DNA of 64,000 nucleotides. Origin: Chloroflexota bacterium (GTDB lineage: Bacteria > Chloroflexota > Anaerolineae > Caldilineales > Caldilineaceae). The position numbers were made by a program, and so were the translations under genes. The stretch is taken from contig BOKO01000004.1 in the NCBI GenBank assembly GCA_016861025.1, positions 186,001 through 250,000 of the forward strand, read 5' to 3'. Shown piece by piece: positions 1-8,932 of this stretch (the stretch's first letter is position 1; the number at the start of each line of letters is the position of its first letter). The notes below the pieces were generated by a model. That model had not been told where the DNA came from. It saw nothing but the letters and a program-made list of their open reading frames with translations, and searched no databases.

Positions 1-665
<665 letters not shown>

Positions 666-822
666 GGTGCTCTCTCAACGAGTCGGTGCAAGACAATTTG
701 CATATCGCGGTAGTATAGACGATCCCTTTCCTGCGCCCAATCCGCGCAAACATTTTTCTGACACTGCACAAATTGATCGATAACAATGCGCTTGCATCCA
801 TCTAACAGTGCGCCGCTATAGT

Positions 823-850
823 GAAGACTATCGAATGCAAGAGAGTCTTC
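823..850. promoter_or_regulatory. Inverted repeat upstream of hsp20
   Basis: A perfect 7-bp inverted repeat, GAAGACT and AGTCTTC with a 14-nt spacer, lies between a possible -10 (TATAGT, 817-822; TTGCAT at 792-797, a wide 19-nt spacer) and the ribosome binding site. The position fits an operator or a 5' UTR hairpin controlling the small heat-shock gene. This is inferred from position only. It does not match the HrcA CIRCE consensus. Confidence 0.35.
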
Positions 851-884
851 GTGACACAATTGAGTTAAGAAAAGGAGCTGACCA

Positions 885-1346
885 ATGCGCACCAATCCCT
901 ATAATCAAATCATTCGCGATTTTGTTGAAATGGCCGACGCAATGAACCGTCGCCTGAGCACTGCGCCGTACGACTACGAACGCAACGGCGGACATGCCGG
1001 TGAGAACGTAGCGGCCATGCGTGTGATGCGGCTGCCGATCGATGCATACAGCACCGAGGACGCCTTTGTCATCAACGCCTATGTGCCTGGCGTCGCCCCG
1101 GAAAATGTCGAAATCACCTTCGAGGGTGAAGAACTGACCATCCGTGGCAAGTTCGAGCCGGCAGTTGAGGGTGTTGAGTTCATCAAACGCGAGCTCTATC
1201 ATGGCGGTTTCGAGCGACGCATCACTTTCAATGTGCCGGTCGAAGCAGACAACGTTGAGGCGACCTACAACAACGGCATCCTGAGCCTGCGCGTGCCCAA
1301 GGCAGAGGCGATCAAGCCCCGGCAGATCAAAGTTCAGGTTCGGTGA
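885..1346 (+). CDS. Hsp20/alpha-crystallin small heat-shock protein
   Basis: ATP-independent cytoplasmic chaperone of 153 residues that would hold unfolding proteins. The alpha-crystallin domain spans about residues 50-145, with the typical A-x-x-x-N-G-x-L block (TYNNGILSLRVPK) near the end, followed by a short tail. The start is supported by an AAGGAG ribosome site 8 nt upstream. It stands alone, with a 7-bp inverted repeat upstream and a strong terminator downstream, so it is probably monocistronic and stress-regulated. Confidence 0.95.
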   Translation: MRTNPYNQIIRDFVEMADAMNRRLSTAPYDYERNGGHAGENVAAMRVMRLPIDAYSTEDAFVINAYVPGVAPENVEITFEGEELTIRGKFEPAVEGVEFIKRELYHGGFERRITFNVPVEADNVEATYNNGILSLRVPKAEAIKPRQIKVQVR

Positions 1347-1387
1347 TCGGCGTCATCCAGGTGGACGCGAAACCGTGATCTTCTTCT

Positions 1388-1435
1388 CGCCATGCCCCAG
1401 GTTTTGCTCAAAAACCTGGGGCATGGCGTTTTTGA
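1388..1435 (+). terminator. Rho-independent terminator of hsp20
   Basis: A near-perfect hairpin of about 18 bp (CGCCATGCCCCAGG and its complement) with a 4-5 nt loop, followed by TTTTT. It lies 40 nt after the hsp20 stop. The outer bases CTTCTC and GAGAAG (1383-1439) could extend the stem. Confidence 0.95.
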
Positions 1436-1544
1436 GAAGTTCATCGTTGTGTGCGTCGGCTGTTGAGCGATCGGTCGTCTGACGAGACGCACAGCGCTCA
1501 CTCATGTTGAGTTCTGAACCGCTGTCTCTCCTCTCGCCCACGAA

Positions 1545-3815
1545 TCATCGGGGCCAAAAGACGCGGCGCAAATAGGTGCGAAAGTGCAGCGTCTCGCGCC
1601 GTGCCAACAATGCTTCCAGCGCACTCTGTTCGGCATCGAGTTGCTGTTGACGGCGAGCCAATCCACTCCTCATCTGTTCGACCTCTTCGAGAAAAGTTTC
1701 CGCCTGTCTGTCGATTTCGTCGCGCTCTGCGAGCAGCACAGTTGTGCGCTCCCGCTGCCTCTTGCGGATTTCAGCGACCTGGCGGCGATGGCGATCTTCC
1801 AGTTTTGCCTCTTCCTCAGCGAGTCTGGTTGTCTGACGGGCAGCTTTGTCATGCACTGCGGTGAGTTGTTTCGCCAGCTTGCGCTCCAGGCGGTCGCGCT
1901 CCTTGTGCAGTTGGTCGTGCAGACGAGCGTGGTGGCGGTGAACGGCGCGTTCGTCGTTGCGGTCGAGTCGCGTCGGCGCGCCCTGCCATGCCAGCGATTC
2001 GACACGTTGGCGCCAGGTCAGCAACAGGTCTGCGCGTGTGGCGCCGATGCCGGGGATGCCGGCAAGTCGTTCGGCGGTTATGTCGGTCACGCGCACAATG
2101 CCATGCTCTTTCAGCCGCTCTTTGACCGCTGGCCCGATCCCAGTGATCAGCGCCTTTTCGATCTTTTGTCGGTGTAAGAATTCTGCAACGAAGCGACGGC
2201 GACGCTCCTCCAACAGTTTGCGTCGTGCATTTGTCTCTGCCTGCCCGATGGCTGCCAGCCGACGATCGATGTCGGTGATGCACTCCTTGAATTGCATCTC
2301 AATCTGCTGCGCTTTGAGAGTCTCTTCCTGTTGCTGGCGATGGCGCTGCACCTGCAGCTTCTCGATGCGGCGGCGATGGCGCTCATTTTCAGCAGCAAGG
2401 GTGCGCTGCTCCGTTTGTTGGACTGCGGCCAACGCCCGCTCGATGCGACTGATCTGCTGATTGTGGACGCGCTGAATGTGCTCCTCATTGCGTTTGATGA
2501 CCGCTATCTCCTGTTCAAGCGCGCGCCTGCTGCGATGGAGCGTGCGCAACTGGCGATGCAGAACGCGTCGGGCCACGACTTCAGCCTGCAGTCGGTAGCG
2601 ATAACCGAGATAGCCGAGATTGCCGGCAACCACGGCGGCGACGGCTAACGCTGGCGTCGCCAGACCATGCGCGCCGAGATCGATCAAAAGCCAGGCCGCC
2701 GTGAGCAGCGCTGCGGATGCCGCCGCCGCCGCTGTCCGTTCGCGACGATACGATGCGCTGCTGGCGACAGCGTCCGGTGCACCGATGAAGTCCTCCAACC
2801 AGGATGCGTTTCCCTGTTGCGTTTGGGCGGCTTGCCCAACAGTTTGTGAGGTGGTTGAAGGCGCCTTTTGCGCGCCGCCTAGATGGTCGCGCAGCCAATT
2901 GATAGAAGATTGTGCACGGATGGCGTTGAGATCGATCTGCGCGTACACTGGTGGGACTTCTTCGGGTGCAAGCGCCAGCAAGGTGCGCAGCGTCGCCGCC
3001 AGCCGGGTGAGCCGCGCATCGCCCACCTGCTCCAGCGTCGCCAGCGTCGGCGATCGTTCCGGCGCCACAAAGTCCTCACGACGAAAGAGCAGACACTCGT
3101 CGCCGCCGCGCAGTCGCTGCCACAGCGACGGCTCAGCGGCAAGCGCCACCAACGAGGTGTAGACGATCCAGGACGAGAAATGATCAATTTCTGGCCCAAA
3201 GGTCGCCTCGCTGCGTTGCGGGTGTTGATAGTTGCGATGGCCGACCTCATGGCTGCGCCGGCCAGCGAGCGCGGGCACGTACATGCCGTCGTAGTCGATC
3301 AGCTTCAGCTGCCCTTGCACGACGATCAGGTTGCCGTGCTGCAGGTCGCCATGCGCAATGCCCGCTTGCGCCAGCGTCTGCGCCATCTGCACCCACTGCC
3401 GGGCGATGTCGAGCAAGATGGCGGGCGCCATCAGATTGCGCTCGATGTAGGGTAGAAATGGCTCGCCCTCCACCCATTCCATCTTGAGGATCGGGTAGCG
3501 GTTCCCGCCGACGCGGATGCCGTCGGCCAGGAAGGTGAAGTTGACCATGTAGGGCAGATTGAGCTGCGCCAGGTGCTGGCTGATGGCGGCGTAGCGTTCC
3601 TGGTGATCGTCGAAGTCGCGCAAAAAACAGCGCACCGCCCACACGCGCTGGTGGGCGCAGACCATCTGATAGACGCTGGCAAAGTTGCCTGTGATCGGGC
3701 GCGGCAAGCCAAGCGGCGTCAGCACAGGCTGCCCACTGCGCAACTCTGGGTCGGTGAAAGCGGTGGGTGGATTCTGGATCGCTTCGTTGTATTCCTGGGG
3801 TGTGGGCCACGCCAT
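1545..3815 (-). CDS. TerY-P-type protein kinase with coiled coils and helix-hairpin-helix
   Basis: A 756-residue atypical Ser/Thr kinase. The kinase domain (about 35-290) has HGDLQHGN as catalytic loop (Asp157, Asn162) and DYDG (174-177) in place of DFG. The usual ATP-binding Lys appears as Arg62. Two hydrophobic helices at about 362-405 suggest membrane anchoring. A long coiled coil follows, then a helix-hairpin-helix pair (TGIGPAVKERL, IPGIGATRADLL, about 555-610) of the DNA-binding type, then a second coiled coil. It lies 6 nt after the PP2C gene and is co-oriented with the VWA gene, matching the kinase/PP2C/VWA triads described by Aravind and colleagues for Ter-linked stress systems. Substrates are unknown. 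Confidence 0.85.
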   Translation of the reverse strand: MAWPTPQEYNEAIQNPPTAFTDPELRSGQPVLTPLGLPRPITGNFASVYQMVCAHQRVWAVRCFLRDFDDHQERYAAISQHLAQLNLPYMVNFTFLADGIRVGGNRYPILKMEWVEGEPFLPYIERNLMAPAILLDIARQWVQMAQTLAQAGIAHGDLQHGNLIVVQGQLKLIDYDGMYVPALAGRRSHEVGHRNYQHPQRSEATFGPEIDHFSSWIVYTSLVALAAEPSLWQRLRGGDECLLFRREDFVAPERSPTLATLEQVGDARLTRLAATLRTLLALAPEEVPPVYAQIDLNAIRAQSSINWLRDHLGGAQKAPSTTSQTVGQAAQTQQGNASWLEDFIGAPDAVASSASYRRERTAAAAASAALLTAAWLLIDLGAHGLATPALAVAAVVAGNLGYLGYRYRLQAEVVARRVLHRQLRTLHRSRRALEQEIAVIKRNEEHIQRVHNQQISRIERALAAVQQTEQRTLAAENERHRRRIEKLQVQRHRQQQEETLKAQQIEMQFKECITDIDRRLAAIGQAETNARRKLLEERRRRFVAEFLHRQKIEKALITGIGPAVKERLKEHGIVRVTDITAERLAGIPGIGATRADLLLTWRQRVESLAWQGAPTRLDRNDERAVHRHHARLHDQLHKERDRLERKLAKQLTAVHDKAARQTTRLAEEEAKLEDRHRRQVAEIRKRQRERTTVLLAERDEIDRQAETFLEEVEQMRSGLARRQQQLDAEQSALEALLARRETLHFRTYLRRVFWPR

Positions 3816-3821
3816 AGCCTG

Positions 3822-4577
3822 TTATCGTTCCAGCCACGTCACGCGCAGTAAGGTGACGTCATCGTTGCGCATCTGCCCGGTGCGGCGGAGTGAGTCGATC
3901 CAACCGCCAAAACCGCGCCGACGTCGCGCCAACGCTCCATCGACCTCATCCCATGGCATCGCGCCGTGCTCAAGCGAGTGCATCCACCATTGGCCGAGCG
4001 CATCGGAGACAAGATAGAATCGGTCGCCGGGTTGCAGATCGCCTGAAGCGCGGTGCAGATGCTCCGTTAGTGTTGCGTTGTTGTGCGGTGCGCTGCCGAT
4101 CAGCAGCGGTCGGCTGGTGAAAAATGCGGCGTCTGCGGCGGGAAAGCTGCTCAGCAGTGCGACGCCGCGCACCTGGAAGAGGGCGCAATCGCCCACCGCC
4201 AGCGCCTGCCACGGTCGTCCACCGTCGGATACTTCGCCAAAGGTCACGCCGAGCAGCGCAGCAAACGCGCCGCTGCGCGCCTTCTCTTCAGCGTACCAGG
4301 GCAGCGGTTTGGCAGCGACCGCCGACTGCCAGGCTGTCTGTTCGCGCGCCAGCGCGAGCTGCCAGCCGTCGCCATCGAACGCACCGCATCCATACGCGCG
4401 CACCAACTGACGCGCCCACACACCGGCGAATGCGCTTTCCGTCGCGCCGTCAGCCACGGCGCAGCGCACGACCGCCTGCGCCGCCGTCAACGACCGTTCA
4501 GGCCACGCCGCATCTTCGTATTCGTCATCTCGGTTGCCCGCTTTCGGCAACCATTGCATTCGGATCGAAAGCGCCAA
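3822..4577 (-). CDS. PP2C-like protein phosphatase
   Basis: A metal-dependent Ser/Thr phosphatase of 251 residues, with the PP2C acidic motifs in order: an early Asp cluster (17-22), VADGATES (Asp43), VGDC (Asp130), SDALG (Asp192) and RNDDVTLL near residue 240. The length is a bare catalytic domain. It is placed directly before the kinase gene (6-nt gap) and after the VWA gene, so it is probably the reversing enzyme of the kinase in one operon. It lacks a signal peptide or membrane segment, hence is cytoplasmic. Confidence 0.88.
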   Translation of the reverse strand: MALSIRMQWLPKAGNRDDEYEDAAWPERSLTAAQAVVRCAVADGATESAFAGVWARQLVRAYGCGAFDGDGWQLALAREQTAWQSAVAAKPLPWYAEEKARSGAFAALLGVTFGEVSDGGRPWQALAVGDCALFQVRGVALLSSFPAADAAFFTSRPLLIGSAPHNNATLTEHLHRASGDLQPGDRFYLVSDALGQWWMHSLEHGAMPWDEVDGALARRRRGFGGWIDSLRRTGQMRNDDVTLLRVTWLER

Positions 4578-4596
4578 GTCAAGTCAGTCCAGTGGT

Positions 4597-4704
4597 GATT
4601 GTGAGATTGAAGATTAGAGATTAGAGATTGGAGATTAACATTACCGATGTCCACTCCGCCCAATCTCCAGTCTCCAATCTCCACTTACTAATCTCCCAAT
4701 CTCT
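4597..4704. repeat. Palindromic (GGAGATT)n repeat, family C
   Basis: The spacer between the VWA and PP2C genes has repeated AGAGATT / GGAGATT words on the left and their complements AATCTCC on the right, forming an imperfect palindrome. The same word run (GGAGATTGG) recurs inside the lhr helicase gene near 46912-46950, so it appears to be a dispersed element. Confidence 0.7.
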
Positions 4705-5544
4705 CTACCGCAAATTACTCGGTCGCGTGCCGATGTCAAGGAACTTGATCACGGAGATCATGTCGGCGTTGAAGACGAAGCCACGACTGCCCTCGGCGAC
4801 GGTGTAGCCCTCTTGCTGTGCAACAGTGCGCATGTAGGGCGTCAGCGGGCTGGAGAGCTCGAACATCAACTGGGCGTGTTGATCCGGTAGTTGATCGGCG
4901 CTGGCGGGAAACTCGATCGGTCTGGCGCCCTTCGACGACAGGTGTACGTTGAAAAGCAGCACGTTGCCGTCGCTGGCGCCCAGGCTGCGCAGTGCGTCGG
5001 CCGCAGTGGATGGATCGCCGTCGGTCGCCTCGCCGTCGGTGATGTTGATCACGATGGGTGGAAAGCTGTCCGGGTGCTGCGGCAGCCAGCGCGCCAGGAT
5101 GTCGTGCGCCAGCGTCAGCGCCTGGCACATCGGCGTGGCGCCGTGATAGACCGGGTCAAACCAGATTGGGAAGCGGATCGTCTGTTCAACCAGCCCGCCG
5201 GCGCCATCCTCCACCTTCTTTTTACGCTCTTCGATGCGCGCGGGCAGGTTGCCGATGTCGCTGATCGGAACCAGCTCGCGCCCGGCAAGCTGCCCACCCA
5301 GCGCAGGTCCAACCCTGGCGCCATAGCCGATCACGCCGACGTGAAAGTAATCACGGATGCCTTCTTCTTTTGCGCACTTGATGACAAGATTTTGTAGCAA
5401 TCGATTGATTGCATCCGCCAACAGGTCGGCTTTGCGCCGGCTCGACTCGCCGCCGGCGAAAGGGTCTTCCATCGAGCCGCTCTGGTCGATCAAAAAGAGA
5501 AAGCACGAAGGGTTGCTCCGGCTGATTTCTGCTTGATAGGGCAT
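4705..5544 (-). CDS. TerY-like von Willebrand factor A domain protein
   Basis: A 279-residue soluble VWA protein. The MIDAS metal site is intact: DQSGSM (Asp20, Ser22, Ser24), a Thr in GATPM, and ITDGEATDGD. The architecture and partners (PP2C then kinase downstream, same strand) match the TerY-P triad, where the VWA protein is thought to be an adaptor or phosphorylation target. An AAAGGAAAG ribosome site precedes the ATG. It is first in the operon, which reads leftward. No tellurium-resistance TerC/TerD genes are seen in this window. Confidence 0.9.
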   Translation of the reverse strand: MPYQAEISRSNPSCFLFLIDQSGSMEDPFAGGESSRRKADLLADAINRLLQNLVIKCAKEEGIRDYFHVGVIGYGARVGPALGGQLAGRELVPISDIGNLPARIEERKKKVEDGAGGLVEQTIRFPIWFDPVYHGATPMCQALTLAHDILARWLPQHPDSFPPIVINITDGEATDGDPSTAADALRSLGASDGNVLLFNVHLSSKGARPIEFPASADQLPDQHAQLMFELSSPLTPYMRTVAQQEGYTVAEGSRGFVFNADMISVIKFLDIGTRPSNLR

Positions 5545-5657
5545 AGGTCTTTCCTTTCGATGTTGCTCGCTGCCAGAATTGCGGCGCCAGGATCGCAGCG
5601 CCGTTTACTGGCATCATTACGTTGACGTGCGCCGGATCGTTTCAATAGGGTCAACAA

Positions 5658-5674
5658 TACACCTTTTGGGTGTA
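5658..5674. promoter_or_regulatory. Small inverted repeat in divergent promoter region
   Basis: TACACC, a 5-nt spacer TTTTG, then GGTGTA, flanked by GTCAA words on both sides. It lies between the leftward VWA operon and the rightward membrane-protein gene. An operator role is possible but rests on position alone. Confidence 0.25.
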
Positions 5675-5752
5675 CGTCAATCATCAAGGATTGAGGTATG
5701 ATTATGCACGGCTATCTATTCTATTGGAAAAGATGATTGAAAGGAGAATTAC

Positions 5753-6397
5753 ATGTTTCAAATTCTCTTTGGCGCGTTGTTTGCGCTGTTCGTCGGCGCC
5801 GCCTTTGCGTTGTGGGGTTACCGCATTTTTCTGGTGCTACTGCCGATTTGGGGCTTCTTCGCCGGTTTCTGGCTTGGCGCCCACGGTATTACATTGCTCT
5901 TTGGCGAGGGATTTCTAGCGACGACAACCGGTTGGATGGTGGGGCTGGTTGTCGGATTCTTTCTGGCGATTTTCTCTTATCTCTTTTATGGCTTGGGCGT
6001 TGCTTTCGTCGCCGGTTCAATCGGCTACGCCATCGGCAGCGGCATGATGGCGGCGATGGGGCTGACGGCGGGCTGGCTGCTCTTCATCGTTGGCGCCAGC
6101 GTGGCGGTGATGGTGATTCTCCTCACGCTGCTCTTTAACCTGCAGAAGTATGTGATCATCACTCTGACCGCAATTGGCGGCGCCAACGCCATCTTGCTGG
6201 GCGTCTTGCTACTCCTCAACCGCGTGACGCTCACCGGTCTGAGCGGCGCAGGCAACGCGATCCAGCCGGTGTTGGCGGATTCGTGGTTTTGGTCAATTGC
6301 ATGGGCGGTGATTGCGGCGCTCGGCATCTTCTATCAGGTGCGGTCGAATCGCGTCTATCGCTGGCAAAAAGAGTATTATGTCGAAAGTTGGGGCTGA
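5753..6397 (+). CDS. DUF4203-like multi-pass membrane protein
   Basis: A 214-residue protein with about seven hydrophobic helices rich in Gly/Ala and a short basic C-terminal tail (YRWQKEYYVESWG). It resembles DUF4203 membrane proteins, whose function is unknown. AAAGGAG lies 7 nt before the ATG. It is followed after 11 nt by the YugP-like peptidase gene, so the two probably form an operon. Confidence 0.7.
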   Translation: MFQILFGALFALFVGAAFALWGYRIFLVLLPIWGFFAGFWLGAHGITLLFGEGFLATTTGWMVGLVVGFFLAIFSYLFYGLGVAFVAGSIGYAIGSGMMAAMGLTAGWLLFIVGASVAVMVILLTLLFNLQKYVIITLTAIGGANAILLGVLLLLNRVTLTGLSGAGNAIQPVLADSWFWSIAWAVIAALGIFYQVRSNRVYRWQKEYYVESWG

Positions 6398-6408
6398 GGA
6401 GATAAGCT

Positions 6409-7101
6409 ATGTTCTGGATCGATCCTGTCTACTTCTGGTATGTCTTCATCCCAACGATGCTCATCTCGTTGGGCGTTCAGTTGTATCTGAAAAGCACCTT
6501 CAGCAAATGGAGCCGCGTACCCAATGGCAGCAAACTGACCGGCGTGCAGACGGCGCAGCAGCTCTTTGCACGCACTTCGCTCAATGCGATTCCGGTTGAA
6601 CGGGTGCGCGGCAGCCTGACTGACCACTTCGACCCTGGCGCCAACATCGTTCGTCTCTCCGATCCCGTTTCAACGCAGCCGACAGTGGCGTCGATGGCGG
6701 TGGCGGCGCATGAACTGGGGCATGTACAGCAATATCAGACCGGCTCCGGGCTAATTAAAATGCGCAGCGCATTGCTGCCGGCGATCCAATTTAGCCCTAC
6801 GCTTTCCTACATGAGCTTGATGTTTGGCCTCATCTTCAATATGACCAACTTGATCTGGCTTGGCGTCTTCTTTTTTGCGTTGATGGTGCTCTTTTCGTTG
6901 TTGACGCTGCCTGTCGAGCTGGACGCCAGCCGTCGCGCGCTTAAGCTGCTCGACGAAGCGGGGTTAATGAGAACCGATGAGGATCGCAAAGGGGCGCGTG
7001 CAGTGCTGCGGGCGGCGGCGCTGACCTATCTTGCGGCGGCGATTGCATCGGTGTTGCAATTGCTTTACTATGTGAGCATTGCCCGGCGCGCCAGCAATTA
7101 G
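6409..7101 (+). CDS. YugP-like membrane zinc metallopeptidase
   Basis: A 230-residue integral membrane protease of the Zn_peptidase_2 (YugP) family. The zinc motif HELGH is at 101-105 after the TVASMAVAA stretch. Further conserved Asp/Glu residues occur in LPVELDASRRA, after two central transmembrane helices. N- and C-terminal membrane helices are present. The active site is predicted on the cytoplasmic or membrane face, with unknown substrates. It is probably co-transcribed with the preceding membrane protein. Confidence 0.88.
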   Translation: MFWIDPVYFWYVFIPTMLISLGVQLYLKSTFSKWSRVPNGSKLTGVQTAQQLFARTSLNAIPVERVRGSLTDHFDPGANIVRLSDPVSTQPTVASMAVAAHELGHVQQYQTGSGLIKMRSALLPAIQFSPTLSYMSLMFGLIFNMTNLIWLGVFFFALMVLFSLLTLPVELDASRRALKLLDEAGLMRTDEDRKGARAVLRAAALTYLAAAIASVLQLLYYVSIARRASN

Positions 7102-7187
7102 CCACTCACAACGGTGCAGGTCGTTATACGCTGTACAGATGTATTTGTGTGACGTTTTATCCAAAAAATGATGGTAGGAGAAAAAAG

Positions 7188-8858
7188 ATGATTTACACTA
7201 CTAGACGCACTATGACTGTGTTCATTTTGATCCTGGCGGTGCTCGTCTTTGCCGCCTGTGGCGGCGGCCCCGCACCGACGGCGACGCCTATACCCCCCAC
7301 CGCCACCCCGATCCCGCCTACTGATACGCCGGCGCCGGCTGCCGCAACAGAGGAAGTGGCCCCCACCGAGGCGGCCGCAACGCCCGAGGCAGCGGAGGAA
7401 GTTGCCGAAGAAGCGGCAACGCCTGAGGCTACAGAGGAACCGGCTGAAGAGGCAGCTGAAGCGGCAACGCCTGAAGCCACAGAGGAGCCAGCCGAAGAGG
7501 CGTCCGGGGATGTCGAAGCCGCAGCGGCTGAGGCCACGGAAACGGCGGCTGAAGAAGCCGCCGAAGCTGCGACGCCTGAAGCAACTGAAGAACCGGCTGA
7601 GGAAGCGACGCCTGCACCCGCCGAGGAGCCTGCAGAGGCGGAAACGCTGCCTGCCGGGGTGGTGTCCATTGAGAGCGTGCGTCGCGTCACCAGCGTTGTC
7701 AACGAGAGTGAAGCGCCCTTTGCCGCCATTTCGCCTGACGGCTCGCGCATTGCCTGGTTCAATCAGACCGGTCGCCGCAGCGACCGCGCCGGCGTGCTCT
7801 GCATCTTCACCTTCGCCAACGCCGACAAGACCTGCCACCCGATCGCACGCGATCTGTTCCGCGATTGGCCCTATCAACTCCAGTGGTCGCCCGACAGCAG
7901 CATGATCGCCTTCACCGAAAATCCGGTCGATTTGGGCAACGACGCCGATATCTGGCTTTTCACCCTTGCCGATGGCGCGTTCCAGAATCTGACCGATGAC
8001 GGTGTGGTGGGTTCGTGGCGTCAGGCCGGCGATGTCTCGATCGACTATCTGCCTTCGTGGAATCCGGTGGATGGCAGCATCGTCTTCTGGCGCGTCAAAC
8101 CGATGGGTTTTATGGATTTCGACGTTGCTTTGTACAAGGTTGCACCAGGCGGCGAGGCTGAGCTGGTGCGCGACCTGACCGAATATCTATCGACGCGAGT
8201 GCTCGTTTTCAATCAGGAGCGCTTCTTCCTGGATGGCTTCTCCGCAGTGTCGCCCGACGGCGCAAAAGTGGCCGCACTTGTCAGCGCCTTCAACGAGTTC
8301 GGCGCACTGCGCCCCGATCTCTGGGTGGTCGATCTCAACAACGCCGACGCCGAGCCGACGCTGGTGATGAGTTTCGACGACTATCAATCCGCCATTCCCG
8401 ATTGGACAGGCATCCCCGCTTCGCCTTCTGGCCTTTCGTGGACGGCGGACAGCGCCGGCATCGTCAGCATTGCTGTCAGCGACATGGGCAACTCGACGCC
8501 CTTCACCGTCTTCTTCTACAGCGATCTGGCGTCCGGTGAATCTACGCCGGTCGTCGACTTCAGCGGCGTCGAAGATTCGACAATGTACTTCGACAGTGCG
8601 CCTGGCTCCACCCTGCCATGGCGCGCCTATTCGCCGTGGACTGGCTCGCTCTCGCCATCAGGCGCCAAACTGCTCATGCTCAACGACCTGGCTGGACGAA
8701 TGGCTCTCTTCACCTCGCCGTTGCCGCCGACAGGCGATCTGCCGGGCGTCGCCGAATCCGCCGAAGAGTCGATTGCCTCGCGCGTGACGCGCTCCAGCCG
8801 CGCCGACAATGGCTTGATGCTGATGTACGGCTTGCTACTCACGGTGGTCGAAGAGTAA
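7188..8858 (+). CDS. Lipoprotein with acidic Pro/Glu repeat linker and beta-propeller
   Basis: A 556-residue secreted lipoprotein. A signal peptide ends at the lipobox-like FAAC (Cys24). Residues about 30-155 are low-complexity PTATP and EEAATPEATEEPA repeats, probably a flexible stalk. The rest resembles a TolB/WD40-like propeller (repeated SPDG and LQWSPDSS, AVSPDGAKV, SLSPSGAKL blocks). The start is the ATG at 7188, with AGGAG 7 nt upstream; an in-frame GTG at 7149 lacks a ribosome site. The role is unknown, perhaps extracellular binding or sensing next to the LAL regulator. Confidence 0.8.
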   Translation: MIYTTRRTMTVFILILAVLVFAACGGGPAPTATPIPPTATPIPPTDTPAPAAATEEVAPTEAAATPEAAEEVAEEAATPEATEEPAEEAAEAATPEATEEPAEEASGDVEAAAAEATETAAEEAAEAATPEATEEPAEEATPAPAEEPAEAETLPAGVVSIESVRRVTSVVNESEAPFAAISPDGSRIAWFNQTGRRSDRAGVLCIFTFANADKTCHPIARDLFRDWPYQLQWSPDSSMIAFTENPVDLGNDADIWLFTLADGAFQNLTDDGVVGSWRQAGDVSIDYLPSWNPVDGSIVFWRVKPMGFMDFDVALYKVAPGGEAELVRDLTEYLSTRVLVFNQERFFLDGFSAVSPDGAKVAALVSAFNEFGALRPDLWVVDLNNADAEPTLVMSFDDYQSAIPDWTGIPASPSGLSWTADSAGIVSIAVSDMGNSTPFTVFFYSDLASGESTPVVDFSGVEDSTMYFDSAPGSTLPWRAYSPWTGSLSPSGAKLLMLNDLAGRMALFTSPLPPTGDLPGVAESAEESIASRVTRSSRADNGLMLMYGLLLTVVEE

Positions 8859-8884
8859 CCGTCGGTAAGCACGGTATGACGTTC

Positions 8885-8918
8885 ACCTTCCGGGAAGCCG
8901 TATAGCTTCCTGGAAGGT
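8885..8918. promoter_or_regulatory. 14-bp inverted repeat before LAL regulator
   Basis: ACCTTCCGGGAAGC and GCTTCCTGGAAGGT around a 6-nt loop, with one mismatch in 14. It lies between the lipoprotein stop and the LuxR-type start. No U-tract follows, so it is either a weak terminator or processing hairpin for the upstream gene, or an operator or leader hairpin for the regulator. Confidence 0.55.
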
Positions 8919-8932
8919 TAGACACACTGAAC

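Noticed and set aside
1388..1435. Mobile-element end
   Set aside because: The hairpin plus T-run is a simple terminator; no transposase or target duplication is seen.
7098..7877. Cys/Arg/Gly-rich 259-residue minus-strand frame
   Set aside because: Antisense of the Pro/Glu repeat of the lipoprotein; its composition is an artefact of the repeats.
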